DNA of 64,000 nt from Rhynchopus euleeides (Eukaryota > Euglenozoa > Diplonemea > Diplonemida > Diplonemidae), in assembly GCA_963210315.1 (NCBI GenBank), contig OY723243.1:620001-684000 (forward strand), given 5' to 3'. Position 1 is the first letter of the stretch; every line of letters starts with the position of its first letter. The position numbers were made by a program, and so were the translations under genes. Below are positions 1 through 10,731 of this stretch, piece by piece. The notes beneath the pieces were generated by a model. It did no database searches. It had not been told where the DNA came from and saw only the letters and a program-made list of their open reading frames with translations.

Positions 1-1220
1 AGGACGGGGGGGATTTGCCGTGTATAAGCGCAGGAAAGTGAATCACCTTCACAAACCAGGCCTCACACACTTGACACATCATTTTTTTTGACACAGAGAA
101 TGAAACCACCCAGTTTTTGGAGGGCATTTATTTTTGGCGGCAAAATTCCAGAGCAGATTTACCCTTTGGCAGGCAACGGACGTACCCCACGACCGCCTCT
201 CCACCTTTTTTACAGCAGGGTGCAATACTTGAGATAGGTAAATACACAAACCCGCCGACACCTCCACTAAAACGCGGCAAGTCACGAAGGTGCTGCCTGA
301 TGCTTATGGGGTGGGGGCAAGCCCGACAACAGGAGCCGCAGCGGTGTGGCAGTGTGTTGTGAGCGCAGAGCGAGAGAGTGTGAGGAAAGGTCACGGACGG
401 TCATATCAGACTGAAGAAGATAAAGTGTTTGGATCTGTTTGACAGGAGAGGACCGGAAAGCTTGGGATTTTACAGGCACTTCACATTTTATCACCCACAG
501 CAAATAACCACTGGCGGCGGGCGCTGGCCATTTTACATACTTCGGCGCCGTGAAAGGACGACACTGCCATTGCAACAGCACACAGGCCAGGAGCAGGAGG
601 AGAAGGGAGGGCGGGGGGGTGAACATAGCAGCACACGACATCAGCAGTGTGTTGTGGTTTGCAGGGCACCGCCCACACCCCCCCTCCTTTGGCCTCTATC
701 GGGCAGAGACAGGCGAGAGGACGTGCAAATGTAGGGTTTTCAAAACTGGGCGAAGTGAGGGCGCCTGTTTCTTGGGAGGCTCACTGAGCTTCACATAGTT
801 TTGTTTTGGAAGAACATATTTCCCCCTTCTTTCGCACTGAAAAAAAAGAGGAATTCGTTGCAACGTTTGGGCAAATGTACCGGCAGGCCTGTAACCTGGT
901 TGTATTTTCCCCCGGCATCACAAGCAAGATTGCTCTCGATGACATTGCTGCTTCCTGCAATGTGTTTGAGGCGTTGTTTGCCCTTAGGGCCAGCAGACAC
1001 CCTGATACACTGACTGACTTCGTTGAGAGTGTGGTGGTGTGGGGGGAGGGGGGGGGGGGCGTGTAGGGATGTAGATTCCGTTTGGCGAACGCTGCAGAAA
1101 ATATAGATGTACGATTGGTGGGGCGCACAAGAGGAACATGCATGCCTTACAGTACACCACGCACTCGAGTCACGGGTGGCATCAATCGTGTCGATTCGAC
1201 CCGTCAGATTGACAGTCTTA
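1..1220. other. Intergenic, no supportable gene
   Basis: Open frames exist on both strands but none has recognisable domains, consistent composition or a convincing start. The stretch has poly-G tracts near 1040-1060 and is the downstream side of the minus-strand gene that begins at 3623. Confidence 0.6.
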
Positions 1221-3623
1221 TCAACGCTCGTTCACCAGGATCCCGGTAATCATGTGTGTGTGCAGCTCGCTGGTGTACCATTCAATGGAGTTGTTCGACA
1301 CGTGGGCATCGATTGTGTCACCCCGTCTCTTTGCTCCGACCGTCTCCTGACCCACCATGTACGTGCCGGGCTGGATCTTGACCTGTGAGGCGGTATTGGT
1401 GTGATGAGGCTTCGAACAATTACTACATGCATCCCAAAAGTGCCAGCAGCAGCTCAGTGACTGCTCGAACCTGAAAAGAAGACATACCTGGAGGGCAAAG
1501 CGGTAGCGCTTCCCGTTGTAGGCGTGCTCGGTCATGTAAGCTCTGCCGTAGTCACAGTACTTGATGGACGGGCTGAAGAAGATGTGCGACGGGGGGTCGA
1601 AGAACTCGTTCTTCCCGTTGTGCGAGTTGGTGCGCTTAAAGCCGCGCTGGATGTGCCCGTCACGGATGGGGATCTTCCCACCCTTGGGTGTCGTCGACCC
1701 GGGCTTCAGCAGCTGTCCGCAGCACAGGATGTCGAACAGGTGTTCGGGGGAGGTGCCGTGGTAGCATGTGTGCCACGTCTTGAACGCCAGCTGCTCCAGC
1801 GCAGGGGTCTTTGCTGTCTTCACCCCGATCCGCGACCACCCGAGCGGCAGGACGTAGTCCTGGTTCCCACGCTTGTACACAGGCCCATCAGTGTGGCAGC
1901 CTGCGCAGAAGCACCTATCCTGAAGCTCCAGGAGGTGGTCCAACAGGATGGGCCGTTCGGACAGCTTTGAGATGAGCGCAGACCTGCACCTCCGGAACTG
2001 TGCACATGTAGTGGCTGGCACATCGTGCAGGACAAGCGGGCGCCCCAGGTTGACGATCAGCGGCTCCTGCCCAACCTCTCTGACTGTCGCGATTTCATAC
2101 TGCGCGTTCTTCTGCAGGCCGTCGACATAGATGGTGCCGTGAGACATCTGAGCCCCTTCGCCAGCCGCCACAAGCTTGCCCCCGTCTGTGTCAATCTCCT
2201 TCCAGAAGGCGTCATTCTCCTGCTTCATGCGCAGGGCAGTCTTGGGATCCTTGCTGGAAGGCATGTTGACCTTCAAGGTCAGCGCCGTGTCGGTCACCTT
2301 GGTGCACTGCACCACCGCCACCTTGGAAGCAGGCGTCTCGAAGCAGCTGCGCATGCTGTACGGGCCCCACCCACTGGCGGTGCGCACACATGAAGCACAT
2401 TCATACTGCGTCTTCTCGAGCAAACCCCGCAGCACGATGGCACCTTCGGAGGCACGTGGGGCGATGCCCTTCCCGAGAGCCACCAGCATGTTGGTCCGGC
2501 TGTCGACGTGAAACCATTTGTCAGTGTTCTGCTTGCGGCACCTCACCGCCACGTTGACGGCACACTCCGGCACCGCCCACTCGAAGTGCACGGTGCTGGG
2601 AGTCACCTTCCCGATCTTCAGCGGCGGCATCACCACCTGCGTGGTGTTGACAAGCGCCTCGCCCCACGGGGTCCACTCCCCCTGCTTCGTCAGGCCCCGC
2701 GCGCTGAACGTGAACGCCTGCCCCTCCGGGAGGCTCTTGAGGCAGATCGACCCCAACGACGCCTGCGGGGACCAGGCCTCCCTCTCGGGCACCAGCATGC
2801 CACGCGAGGCGTCGACCTGCTGCCACTCCGAGGCGTTCTTCTTCTTCCCTCGGATGGCAACGTACCAGAAGCTGTCCGTCGCAGAGGCATCCCACTCGAG
2901 CACCATGCTGTCGCGTGTGATGCAGGAGCAGCGGAGCACGATGGGCAGCTCGGGGCCTAGGCTGGCAGAGGACGTCGAGAAGGTGATGCAGTCGCCCATC
3001 GTGCCGTTGCGCACGCTTGTGATCTGCAGGGCAAACTCATACACGGTGTCCGGCTGCAGCCCCTCCACAACAGCCTTGCCGCTGGGGAAAGTCGCGGCGT
3101 TGTTGCACTGCGCGGCATCGCACAGCGACGCCTCGCTGTCGAGCGTCTGCCACGCCTGCTCCCCCTTGCGCCGCACCTTGATGAAGATGGGGGGCAGGTT
3201 GTCCACACACCACGACAGGGTGGCGGAGTGGGGGGTCACCTCCTCGACCTTCACCGCGGGAATGTGGACGTCGCGCACAGGCGTGCGGAAGCTGACTGGA
3301 TCGCTGTAGGGCCCCGCATTCCCTGTGTTGCTCACCGCGCAGCAGGTGAACTCATACGGGCTGTTTTCTTGCAGCCCCCCGACGACCAGGCTGCCGGAGC
3401 GTGCGTTGGACACCTTCCCTTTCCCGAGGGGGACCAGCTGGTTGGTGTGGGGGTCGACTGTCATCCACTCCTTACCTGGGACGCGACACCGCACCTCGAC
3501 GCTGTTGCCGTGGACATTCCCCCACTCCAGGGTCACGCTGTTGCTGGTTTTTTGCGCAAACTTCAAAGGGCCCATCTTCTGCGGAACCCGCACCGGGGAT
3601 GCCACGCAGCAGAACAGAGGCAT
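1221..3623 (-). CDS. Fibronectin-III repeat protein with HGT/ART-like C-terminal domain
   Basis: Predicted 765-aa protein in two exons (3623-1488 and 1382-1221). The intron 1487-1383 is 105 nt, in frame, with donor GTATGTC and acceptor CTCACAG; removing it joins ALQ to VKIQPGTY. The first ~500 residues form about five fibronectin type III-like repeats with alternating Trp/Tyr/Leu core positions and recurring GLQ...YEF strands, so a binding or scaffold role is likely. The C-terminal ~180 residues contain a YHGTS motif, FFSPSIKYCDYGRAY, PGTYMVGQET and IEWYTSE. That order (His, Tyr, Glu in successive strands) resembles the H-Y-E layout of PARP/ADP-ribosyltransferase folds, but this assignment is tentative. 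The ATG at 3623 is chosen because residues upstream of it in the open frame are low in quality. No signal peptide is evident. Transcribed in the same direction as all neighbouring host genes. Confidence 0.75.
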   Translation of the reverse strand: MPLFCCVASPVRVPQKMGPLKFAQKTSNSVTLEWGNVHGNSVEVRCRVPGKEWMTVDPHTNQLVPLGKGKVSNARSGSLVVGGLQENSPYEFTCCAVSNTGNAGPYSDPVSFRTPVRDVHIPAVKVEEVTPHSATLSWCVDNLPPIFIKVRRKGEQAWQTLDSEASLCDAAQCNNAATFPSGKAVVEGLQPDTVYEFALQITSVRNGTMGDCITFSTSSASLGPELPIVLRCSCITRDSMVLEWDASATDSFWYVAIRGKKKNASEWQQVDASRGMLVPEREAWSPQASLGSICLKSLPEGQAFTFSARGLTKQGEWTPWGEALVNTTQVVMPPLKIGKVTPSTVHFEWAVPECAVNVAVRCRKQNTDKWFHVDSRTNMLVALGKGIAPRASEGAIVLRGLLEKTQYECASCVRTASGWGPYSMRSCFETPASKVAVVQCTKVTDTALTLKVNMPSSKDPKTALRMKQENDAFWKEIDTDGGKLVAAGEGAQMSHGTIYVDGLQKNAQYEIATVREVGQEPLIVNLGRPLVLHDVPATTCAQFRRCRSALISKLSERPILLDHLLELQDRCFCAGCHTDGPVYKRGNQDYVLPLGWSRIGVKTAKTPALEQLAFKTWHTCYHGTSPEHLFDILCCGQLLKPGSTTPKGGKIPIRDGHIQRGFKRTNSHNGKNEFFDPPSHIFFSPSIKYCDYGRAYMTEHAYNGKRYRFALQVCLLFRFEQSLSCCWHFWDACSNCSKPHHTNTASQVKIQPGTYMVGQETVGAKRRGDTIDAHVSNNSIEWYTSELHTHMITGILVNER

Positions 3624-4059
3624 CGTCGCAGCACCTCCTTCCCCCCTCCTCACTCCTCCCCGTTCGCTACTATGGTTTTGACAAGCCAAAAGGTGGGTGC
3701 GTTTCTTTACCTCTCCCAACACTACCTCACCCCGCTACGAGGCAGCAAGGAAAACGCCAAGACAGATAACAAAGAGTGCGTGTCTGTGTCGGGGAGTCGA
3801 CACAGCCGGTGGGGGGGGGGGGGGTGTGAATTGCCTGCCTCCCGAACAAAGGGGGTAGGGGGGTAGGGGGGGGGGGGGGGGAGGGGAGGGGAGGGGGTCG
3901 GTGGGCCCACCTGGCTTCTGCTAGAGAAGCAACCTCCCCGTGTTGCCTCTACGGCAGGGAAGTGGGGGGGGGGGGGTTCCTGCAGGGTGGAGGTGTGGGG
4001 TGTAACCGAATGAAGGGCGTGTGAGGCGCATGGAGGGGGGGGGGGCAAGGCTGGCAGCA

Positions 4060-4990
4060 AATTTTTACTGCACTTTACTGCACTTTATTTTACTGCATTG
4101 GGGGCCTTCGCTACCAAGTGTGACTGAGTGAGAAAAAGTGAGCCACGGCCCACTTCCCCTCACTGTCTGACGAGCTGTGACGAGCAGTGACTGGTAGCGA
4201 GGGCCCCCATTTTACTGCATTTTATTGTATTTTATTTTCCGGATTTTTGGATAAAGTGCATGGTCCTTAGTGGTGCCTTGGGCTTCGCATACGTACAGCT
4301 GGGAGGACCACTATGGACAGGCCAAATGCTGGAGTCACACCCACTTTACAGAGGTGCAGCCACGTCTGCAAGTTTGCGGACAGCCGCAAACCCGCAGAAG
4401 ATGGCAAAAAGTACCGCTCCTGCACGGAGGTTCTCCTGAAGGTCACAGGGACGCACCAAGGCTCCGGCAGAGAATGCAGGCCGGGATGGATGTGCCCTGC
4501 CTATGTTGGGTCGGTGGGTTCGCAGGACCTGATCGGTGCGGCCTCCGCCTGGCTTCAGTCCTGCTTTGAGTGCTTTCAGTCCGCTCTGATGTCCAGCCTC
4601 CCCGAACGGGATGGTGAAGAACCCGTACGCCAGAGCTCAGCTGTACAACGTCCGAGGAAGGTGGACTGCCCACCGCACACCGCCGTGCTGGTCCGCCCTG
4701 CTGCGCCTGCGGTGCTGGGGTGCGCCTGCTGCCTGATTGGCCCCGGCACTCGGAAGCAGCATCAAGCATGCCGAACAGCAGCAGGGCGGGCCTGGCGGGG
4801 GCACTGCCTTGGTGGCCTTGTGTTGGCCAGAGTGGGCGGATCAGGGTCCCCTGGCACGGCAGGTCAGCATCCTGCCCACCGTCACGCCGAGCCACCCCTA
4901 CAACACGCTCTCCTGCACTTTATTGCACTTTACTGCATTTTACTGCACTTTCCTGCATTTTATTGCACTTTATTTTATTTTATGTTTTTT
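4060..4990. repeat. Degenerate TTTACTGCA-type short tandem repeats
   Basis: Short units reading roughly TTTACTGCA or TTTATTGCA are iterated at 4064-4099, 4209-4245 and 4905-4985. The first two blocks are the two sides of one array split by a MITE. The third lies about 700 bp further on, so the interval could be a larger composite repeat. Confidence 0.6.
4100..4208. mobile_element. MITE, family A (109 bp, 3-bp TSD)
   Basis: Starts GGGGGCCTTCGCTACCA and ends with its near-perfect inverse (16 of 17 bases). It is flanked by ATT on both sides, a 3-bp target duplication, and interrupts an AT-rich TTTACTGCA array. The internal sequence matches a second copy at 50206-50316. Too short to encode a protein, so non-autonomous. 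Confidence 0.8.
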
Positions 4991-5352
4991 ATTTTTAAAA
5001 TGCAGCATTTGTCCAGCCTTGGGGGGGGGGGGGGGCCTTCCATCAGCCTTGTGTCAAAAACAGCTTCAGTCATCACTTTTGCAGCGCAGTGTTCACTTCT
5101 CGACAACATGATGTAGCATGACCAGTACGAACATCACGTGGACCGCTCTGAATGCCAGTTTTGTGAGTCGGATCATGTCTGATCAGGGAGGGTGGAGGGG
5201 GGGGGAGGGGGGTGAGCGAGGGGTTCTGGGAGTTCGGCTTACAGCACATCACCGTAGCATCACGTTGCCAACAGGATGGGTGGGCTAGGGAGCAGTGTTG
5301 ACTCTTTTGCAGAAAGACGAGAGCCCCGCGGGACCACGGGCGATAAAAAAAA

Positions 5353-5536
5353 GATAAGGCGGTTGTTTGTGCGCCAACCCCGGGTGAACAAGCCTCGCGT
5401 GTTTTGCCTGATGAAGGTTGGTGTGAATGTGCGCACAGTCATAGCAACAAGGCAAGGTAGATTGTGGTTGCCACCCAAAGCGCTGCCAACTGTCTTTCTC
5501 ACTGTGACAAGCTTCTTGCTGTGTGAAAAACGGGCA
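5353..5536 (+). repeat. Dispersed repeat R2 copy
   Basis: About 185 bp beginning GATAAGGCGGTTGTTTGTGC, with GTTTTGCCTGATGAAGGTTG and GTGACAAGCTTCTTGCTGTG further in. Related copies lie at 17715-17865 and 50582-50738, with a fragment at 17434-17520. No coding potential or clear terminal repeats; orientation is arbitrary. Confidence 0.7.
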
Positions 5537-5742
5537 CCTCTCCGCAAGGAGAGAGAAAAGACGGGCAACAGAAAGCCAAAAATCCCACCACCACCACCAC
5601 CACCCCATCGAGGGTTCGGTGGGAAGGGGGGAGGGGGGGGGGCTTTTGTTCAACAGCCCTCTCACCAACCAGCAACTCATTTGTGGGGGCTGATCCGAGA
5701 GACTCCCCCCACCCCCCCCCCCCACACACACACACCCCACCC

Positions 5743-6492
5743 TCACCTAGTGTACTGCCTCAAAACCTCCGCGAGCTCTGCACTCTCCTCCTCGGCCAGG
5801 GCAGAGGAATACTGTTCAGAGGGGCACTGCGCCAGGGCACGCGCCAACAGGTTGTTCTGCCGACGCAGCATCTGCACCTCATGCAGCGTGCTGAGAGGAA
5901 CTGCAGAGGACGTGGTGACAGGCTGCGCGCTGATGCTCACCTCATCGCTGGAACACCACCACGACCCCCCGTCAGGCAGGGTCACCTTGAAGCAGTGCTG
6001 GCTGGTGACCTCTGAGACACGTCCGCGCTGGTTGATGTGTGGGGGGACCTGGATGACAACGTGGTGCCCCACCACGACGTGCTTCGGCCTTGCCCCCTCC
6101 AGCACCACCTCCCCGTCACTGCTGGATCGGGCAGAGGATGGGTTCAGGGTGTTGTCGTCACGCACAGCATTGTCCGCCTCCTCCTTCACACGCGCAGCTG
6201 CATCCAGTTCTGCCTCGGCTATGTATGTTGCAATTGCCTTCTGTCTGGCCTTCGCGCGAACCTTGTCCTGCAGGCGTTCCTCAGTCAGGCGGGGCTTGTG
6301 GGGGCGCTTTGCGAGGAGGTCCGTCGGCAGCACCAGCCCCTCCACCACGCAGGCCGGGTTTGCCTCGCGCAGCTCCTGCAGCTTCAGCGCAAACTCCACG
6401 GCGTTCCCCACGTCTTCCGGCGGGAATGTGATGCGGGCCTCGCGCGCTACCCTTGCTGAGGGCAGCGGCGGCACAGCATCGGCCCCGCTCAT
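5743..6492 (-). CDS. Unknown protein with SH3/Tudor-like segment and C-terminal coiled coil
   Basis: Single-exon 249-aa protein, ATG at 6492, stop TGA. Residues ~60-115 are Lys/Arg/Ala/Glu-rich and probably helical. Residues ~133-180 contain VVVGHHVVIQVPPHINQRGR, ending WWCSSDEV, a pattern of short beta strands like small barrel folds (SH3, Tudor, KOW). The last ~50 residues are rich in Leu, Glu, Ala and Gln and look like a coiled coil. No enzyme motif is seen. A complete frame, a clear ATG and non-repetitive composition make it a likely real gene, but the family is not recognised. An unrecognised upstream exon is possible. Confidence 0.55.
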   Translation of the reverse strand: MSGADAVPPLPSARVAREARITFPPEDVGNAVEFALKLQELREANPACVVEGLVLPTDLLAKRPHKPRLTEERLQDKVRAKARQKAIATYIAEAELDAAARVKEEADNAVRDDNTLNPSSARSSSDGEVVLEGARPKHVVVGHHVVIQVPPHINQRGRVSEVTSQHCFKVTLPDGGSWWCSSDEVSISAQPVTTSSAVPLSTLHEVQMLRRQNNLLARALAQCPSEQYSSALAEEESAELAEVLRQYTR

Positions 6493-7446
6493 CCCACACA
6501 GTGCCCCATGTTGGCAGTGTGGCTGTCCTGGAGTGGTTGTTGGTGTGCCGGAAATTCAGTGGCTTTCGATCGGAAGTAGTATTATCGGGTTTGTGAGTTC
6601 CGATGAAGTCATGAATCGCCACCTTTGACGAACAGTAAGAGGGCCACTCCCCTCGGTGCTGTGCCCGGGCAGCAGATGGTACTGCGTGTGGCCGAGAAAC
6701 ATGAAGGGTGGTCACGGTGGACGATAATCTAAAGAACTGATGCAGTGTGTCCACGAGGTGCTCGCGAACAGACAGGATATTCCCTGCGGCACAGAATCTG
6801 TCCGGAAAATCCGCAGGACCCGAACTGGACGTTGACGAGTGACAGCACACGCGACGTGACGAGGTGGCTGTGAATTCAGGGCCTGTACCCTGCGGCAGGG
6901 CAGAGTACGCTATCAACAATGTACGACACGTGTCGCAAGCGGCGTGTGCCGCACAGTTTGGTCACTCCACATCGGCCAGCCCGCGCCCCACCAGGAGGTC
7001 AGCATCGTCGACACGCAAACGGAGTCGGTCGGCGATGCTGCGGAGCCTTCAATGGAGGTGTCGCAGGAGGCAACCGGAGCTACTGTCGCGCCTGCTCTGG
7101 CTGTCGGTCCCTCCTCTCCTTCCATGCTTCCAGGCAGAGTCCGGCAACAGAGGCCTGCTGCAGGAACAAGCACCACCGCACAGGGGAGGGGTTGGGGTGG
7201 CATTCAATGCATGGAAGGATGCCATGCGGGAGGTGGGGGGTGGGGGGGGGGGGGTGCGGGGGACTGGGCAGCTCTGTATATTTTTATGTCATCGATCGGG
7301 CAGCGTGAGAGCTGAATCATCAAATCCCCCACCACCCCACCACCCCCCCCGACCCCACCACAAGACGCCCTGCGCCGCTGTGCCAACGCACACACCCCGC
7401 AGGCATTGCCACGGCGGTTGCACATGCTGCGCCACTTCGTGGTAAA
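6493..7446. other. Intergenic, no confident gene
   Basis: Overlapping frames on both strands between 6864 and 7445 have protein-like stretches (for example plus-strand 6944-7315), but none has a recognisable domain, and the plus-strand frame would oppose the local gene direction. Poly-G and C-rich runs are present. Confidence 0.45.
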
Positions 7447-8486
7447 CTATTTCGCAGTGCTCTGCCGGGAAGCACCCGTCCTTCTCGCTTCCGCATCGAT
7501 GCGCGTATCCGCGACACGGCCCGTTGTCCAGAATGCCTGCTCATCTGCAAGCTGCAGAGGCGCTCGATTCCGACTCGCCTCTTCTGCAGACACCCCAAAC
7601 TCAACCTCAGCGCTGGACAGCACCTGAGGAAAGGATCTCAGCACCTCCGACGAGGGCTTGTAGCGGAAGTGCTGGTGCGGGAGGGGCTCCAGGAGCTCTG
7701 GGCACGTCGCATCTGTGGGTGGGGGGGGAGGTGGTGCGGTTGTGTTGATTATACGTTGCTCAGAGTGGGGGCTGCGTGGCCCATCTTGCTTTTGAGTTCT
7801 CGTTGGAGCAGGGCAGCCACAGCTCACCAGAGCTGCCAACTGAGCTGCCCCTCTGTTGTTACGGCTGGTTGCGCATGCGGCTACAACCCCCTTCCTATGT
7901 TTGAAACCTTAGAGGAAGGGGTTGTGGATGGCAAGCAAGGGTGGTGTGGCGGGGCAAAGGGGGGGCAGTGTGTGTCCCCGCGTGCATACATTCTGTCAAG
8001 AGGCGCGGGTTGACGCCGTCCCACTGCCCCTGTTTCACGGAGGCCATCTGCTGCTGTGCGTCCAGCACAGCCTCCGCCACCGCCTGAGACACGCGCTCAG
8101 GCGCAAACCTCCCCGACTCGGGATCTCGCAGGAATGCCGTGTCGGAGTTGTCAAACTCGATGCCCTCCACACGCCCGCATCCTGTGTACCGCACAGTGCA
8201 CCCGCGTGCACGGCCACGGACGACCGTCTCAGCAAGACGCTGCTTCACCGCCTCCCCCTTCAATGTCTCCCGGAACGTCTTCACCAAACTGTTGCTGAAG
8301 CGGAACGACATCTTGGTGCAGTCCGGCACCGACTGGCACCTGTGGACCTGTTGGTGTGGTGGTGAGACAAGGGGTGTGAGTGGCAGTGGTCACATGTTGC
8401 TCGTCCCACTCCAGCAGGGTCTTCGCGACGGTGCGGATAATAGGGCGCTTTGGTTCGCTTTGAGAGAACTGCTGAGCGATCCCTCC
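7447..8486 (-). CDS. YbaB/EbfC-like protein, multi-exon, 5' end unresolved
   Basis: Exons read from high to low coordinate: 8486-8394, 8347-7990, 7712-7447. Intron 8393-8348 (46 nt) joins WDEQH to VHRCQS in phase 0. Intron 7989-7713 (277 nt, GTATGCA to CCCACAG) joins LLTE to ATCPELL in phase 1. The central exon contains GCTVRYTGCGRVEGIEFDNS followed by a helix ending AVLDAQQQMASVKQG. This matches the strand-strand-helix pattern of YbaB/EbfC nucleoid-associated proteins, which in eukaryotes are normally organellar. The first listed exon begins after a plausible acceptor (TTTCATCTCAG), so the start codon lies in an upstream exon that could not be fixed; an ATG exists internally at 8311. The C-terminal ~90 residues are not recognised. 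Family call is by eye only. Confidence 0.5.
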
Positions 8487-8764
8487 CTGAGATGAAATAC
8501 TTGCATATCACACAGCAGGATCAGGTGATCCCTGTGACCTGGCCACGTGCATGGCAGGGTGGTGGCATCATATCGACTTGACGGGATGGGTGGGGCTCTC
8601 TGCACGTGCTTCACTTGTTACTCTACCGCAGGCAGCAGCCTATGCCCATGGAGATGTGTGCATGGCTGCTGTGCAACTTCATTTGATGCATATGCCAAAA
8701 AGCTTTCGAGCGTAAGCGGAAAGCAACACATGGCGGTAAATAGTCGCACCAGAGCAGTGCCACG

Positions 8765-10731
8765 TCACGTGGTATCGATTGGCAAGCCCTGCATCTGGGC
8801 GTCAGTTTCAAGAGCAGATTTGAGCTGCCGCCGTTTAGTGGACTCAGAAGAAGAGGTGTTCGACTGCGGGGACGCAGCTGCAATTGCCAGCCGCTCGCTT
8901 GTCACCGCGGTGTTGCTGTCGATTCGTGATGTTGAGTTGTTCGTTTCACCCTTTGCCTTCTCTGCCATGTACTCCTCGACGAACTGCGTGTACGTTGTCT
9001 GGTTCATGTAGTGACGCAGACTGCTGAGGGGCTGGTGCTTCATCTTGAGGCGCCCGGGGGTACCTTTCCTAGCATCTCTCGACCCGTTGAAAGTCACAGA
9101 CGTGCCCTTCTGCTGCCGGTTGACAGCCGCCTTCTCCTCCAGCTCCTGTTTGTAACGTTGCACCTGGACTTCCTGCTGCTGCTGCCGATCTGTGTCGTCA
9201 CGCAGCTTCTGGCGGTGCTGCTGCAGCATCGAATTGAATATCGGCATTGTCCGCGTCTCGTGAATGATTCGCTGTTGTGTATGCGTGGTGTCGGGAAGGG
9301 CCACACAGCAAATGCCACGAGGGACACTATGCGCAAAGAGGCAGCCGCAGTGCGACTGAACACGAGAGGGTACAAGGACATTACCTGCATCTGCTGGAAC
9401 TCAGGCTGGTTGCATTCCTCCGGCTTCATCCTGAACTTCTGATAGTGCAGCGAGAAGGACGTCTTGCTGCAGAAGGACTGTGAGGGAGTGGTTGAACACG
9501 GCACCGAACAGGCAGCACACCTGGCATTCTTTGATGGCTTTCACCCATGGGTGCGTCACTGCGAGGTGCTGGGAGTTGCTGTTCGCCGCATTCATGGCCT
9601 TCTGGCACCAGAACGCAGCTTCTTTGTACCTACGCAGCGCAATCATCGTCACACAGAGGTTGTGCGTCAACACCTGTGCGAGTGTTGTGGTGATTGTGAC
9701 GGGCACAGTGGGATGGCAGCCCGAAGTAAGGCTCTCCACCTGGCAGCATGCATACGATGTTCGTTGCGTCTGTGATGGGCATCGGGTTGGAGAGCAGCTG
9801 CAGACTGAACCGCACGGGGGCATGCTCAAAGCTGTTGGGACCCGGCTGCGCTGTCTGTGAGGCGAGGGACACGTGGGTAGCAAGCAGAGGTAACCTCCGT
9901 GAAGTATCACAGCAAAACGTGAGCAAACTGACAACCCTGTCATTTATTGTGTCCGCCGAACTCCCAGAAGGCGCCCTCCACACCCACCCTGTGCCCAATG
10001 CATACCGAGGACTCGGGGTCGGACTCAACCTTCCGCGCTGCGCTGAGCGCTTTGGCAGCCTCTTCCCAGCGCTCGCAGAAGCACAGCGTCACGGCATCCC
10101 GCGCAATGAAAAATGAAGACGCGTGGGTAATCTTCGACTTCCCCCAATGTTTCAGCGCGTTCACAGCTTGCTGGCACGCGGCCTTCATCTTATTCCGCCT
10201 GAAGAAGTAGTTAGAGAGACTGGTGGCGACGGCCGCCCGAAAGAAGGCACAGTGATGAAGCAAATCCACCTGGCGCGCACCCTCTTCTGCCTGCTTGAAC
10301 AGCTGGAACGCCTTCGCAAGAATGCCATCTCTGTTGGCCCGCGACGACACGGTGCGCGACTCCTTCAGGAAGAACGTGGCAAAATTCAGCGTCGTCAGGA
10401 TGTGGTGCTTCACAGCTGCAGAATATTGAAAGTCATCGTCGCTAAAAACGCACCTCCTCAGATGGAGGCACTGCGCGAGCGTATCGAGACATTCCTGCCA
10501 GAACCCTCCGGATCGCTGGTCCCGAGCTCGCTTGTTCCGCGCTTTTATCATCTCCAAGGGCTGACGAAAGCTTTCATTCTTCGCCGCCAGCACCTCGTAG
10601 TACTCGTTGAACACCTCATCAGAGCTGAACAGGAGCGGCAGCGTGTCCCTCTCATACTCGCTGTTGACGAGCCCCTCCAGCCATATGGGCCGCACACCCT
10701 CCGGCAGGGACAGCACCTGCCCGCCCGCCAT
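8765..10731 (-). CDS. TPR-like protein with C-terminal coiled coil, five exons
   Basis: Exons 10731-10006, 9854-9756, 9673-9521, 9477-9385 and 9271-8765 give a 525-aa protein. All four introns (151, 82, 43 and 113 nt) keep the frame at phase 0; donors are GTATGCA (twice), GTGTGCT and GTAATGT, acceptors TCACAG (twice), GCACAG and AACAG. Residues ~90-330 are all-helical with TPR-like signatures, including KAFQLFKQAEEGARQ, ACQQAVNALKHWG, ERWEEAAKALSAARKV and ALRRYKEAAFWCQKAMNAA, so a protein-interaction scaffold is likely. The C-terminal exon is charged and Gln-rich and is probably coiled coil, with a low-complexity Ser/Thr tail. No enzyme motif. ATG at 10731 is the first in a frame that continues into conserved-looking sequence. 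A flagellar or cytoskeletal role is possible but is inference. Confidence 0.75.

Larger units (their letters stand above)
3624..5742. other. Repeat-rich intergenic region
   Basis: No host gene is supported. It contains poly-G runs (3817-3895, 3966-3976, 4036-4046, 5021-5034), a MITE (4100-4208), degenerate TTTACTGCA-type repeats on both sides of it and again at 4905-4990, and a copy of a dispersed repeat (5353-5536). A plus-strand frame at 4313-5116 (267 codons) has no recognisable domain and runs into the low-complexity repeat, so it is not called. Confidence 0.55.

Noticed and set aside
4313..5116. 267-codon plus-strand gene
   Set aside because: No domain, opposite to all host genes, and its end runs into low-complexity TTTACTGCA repeats.
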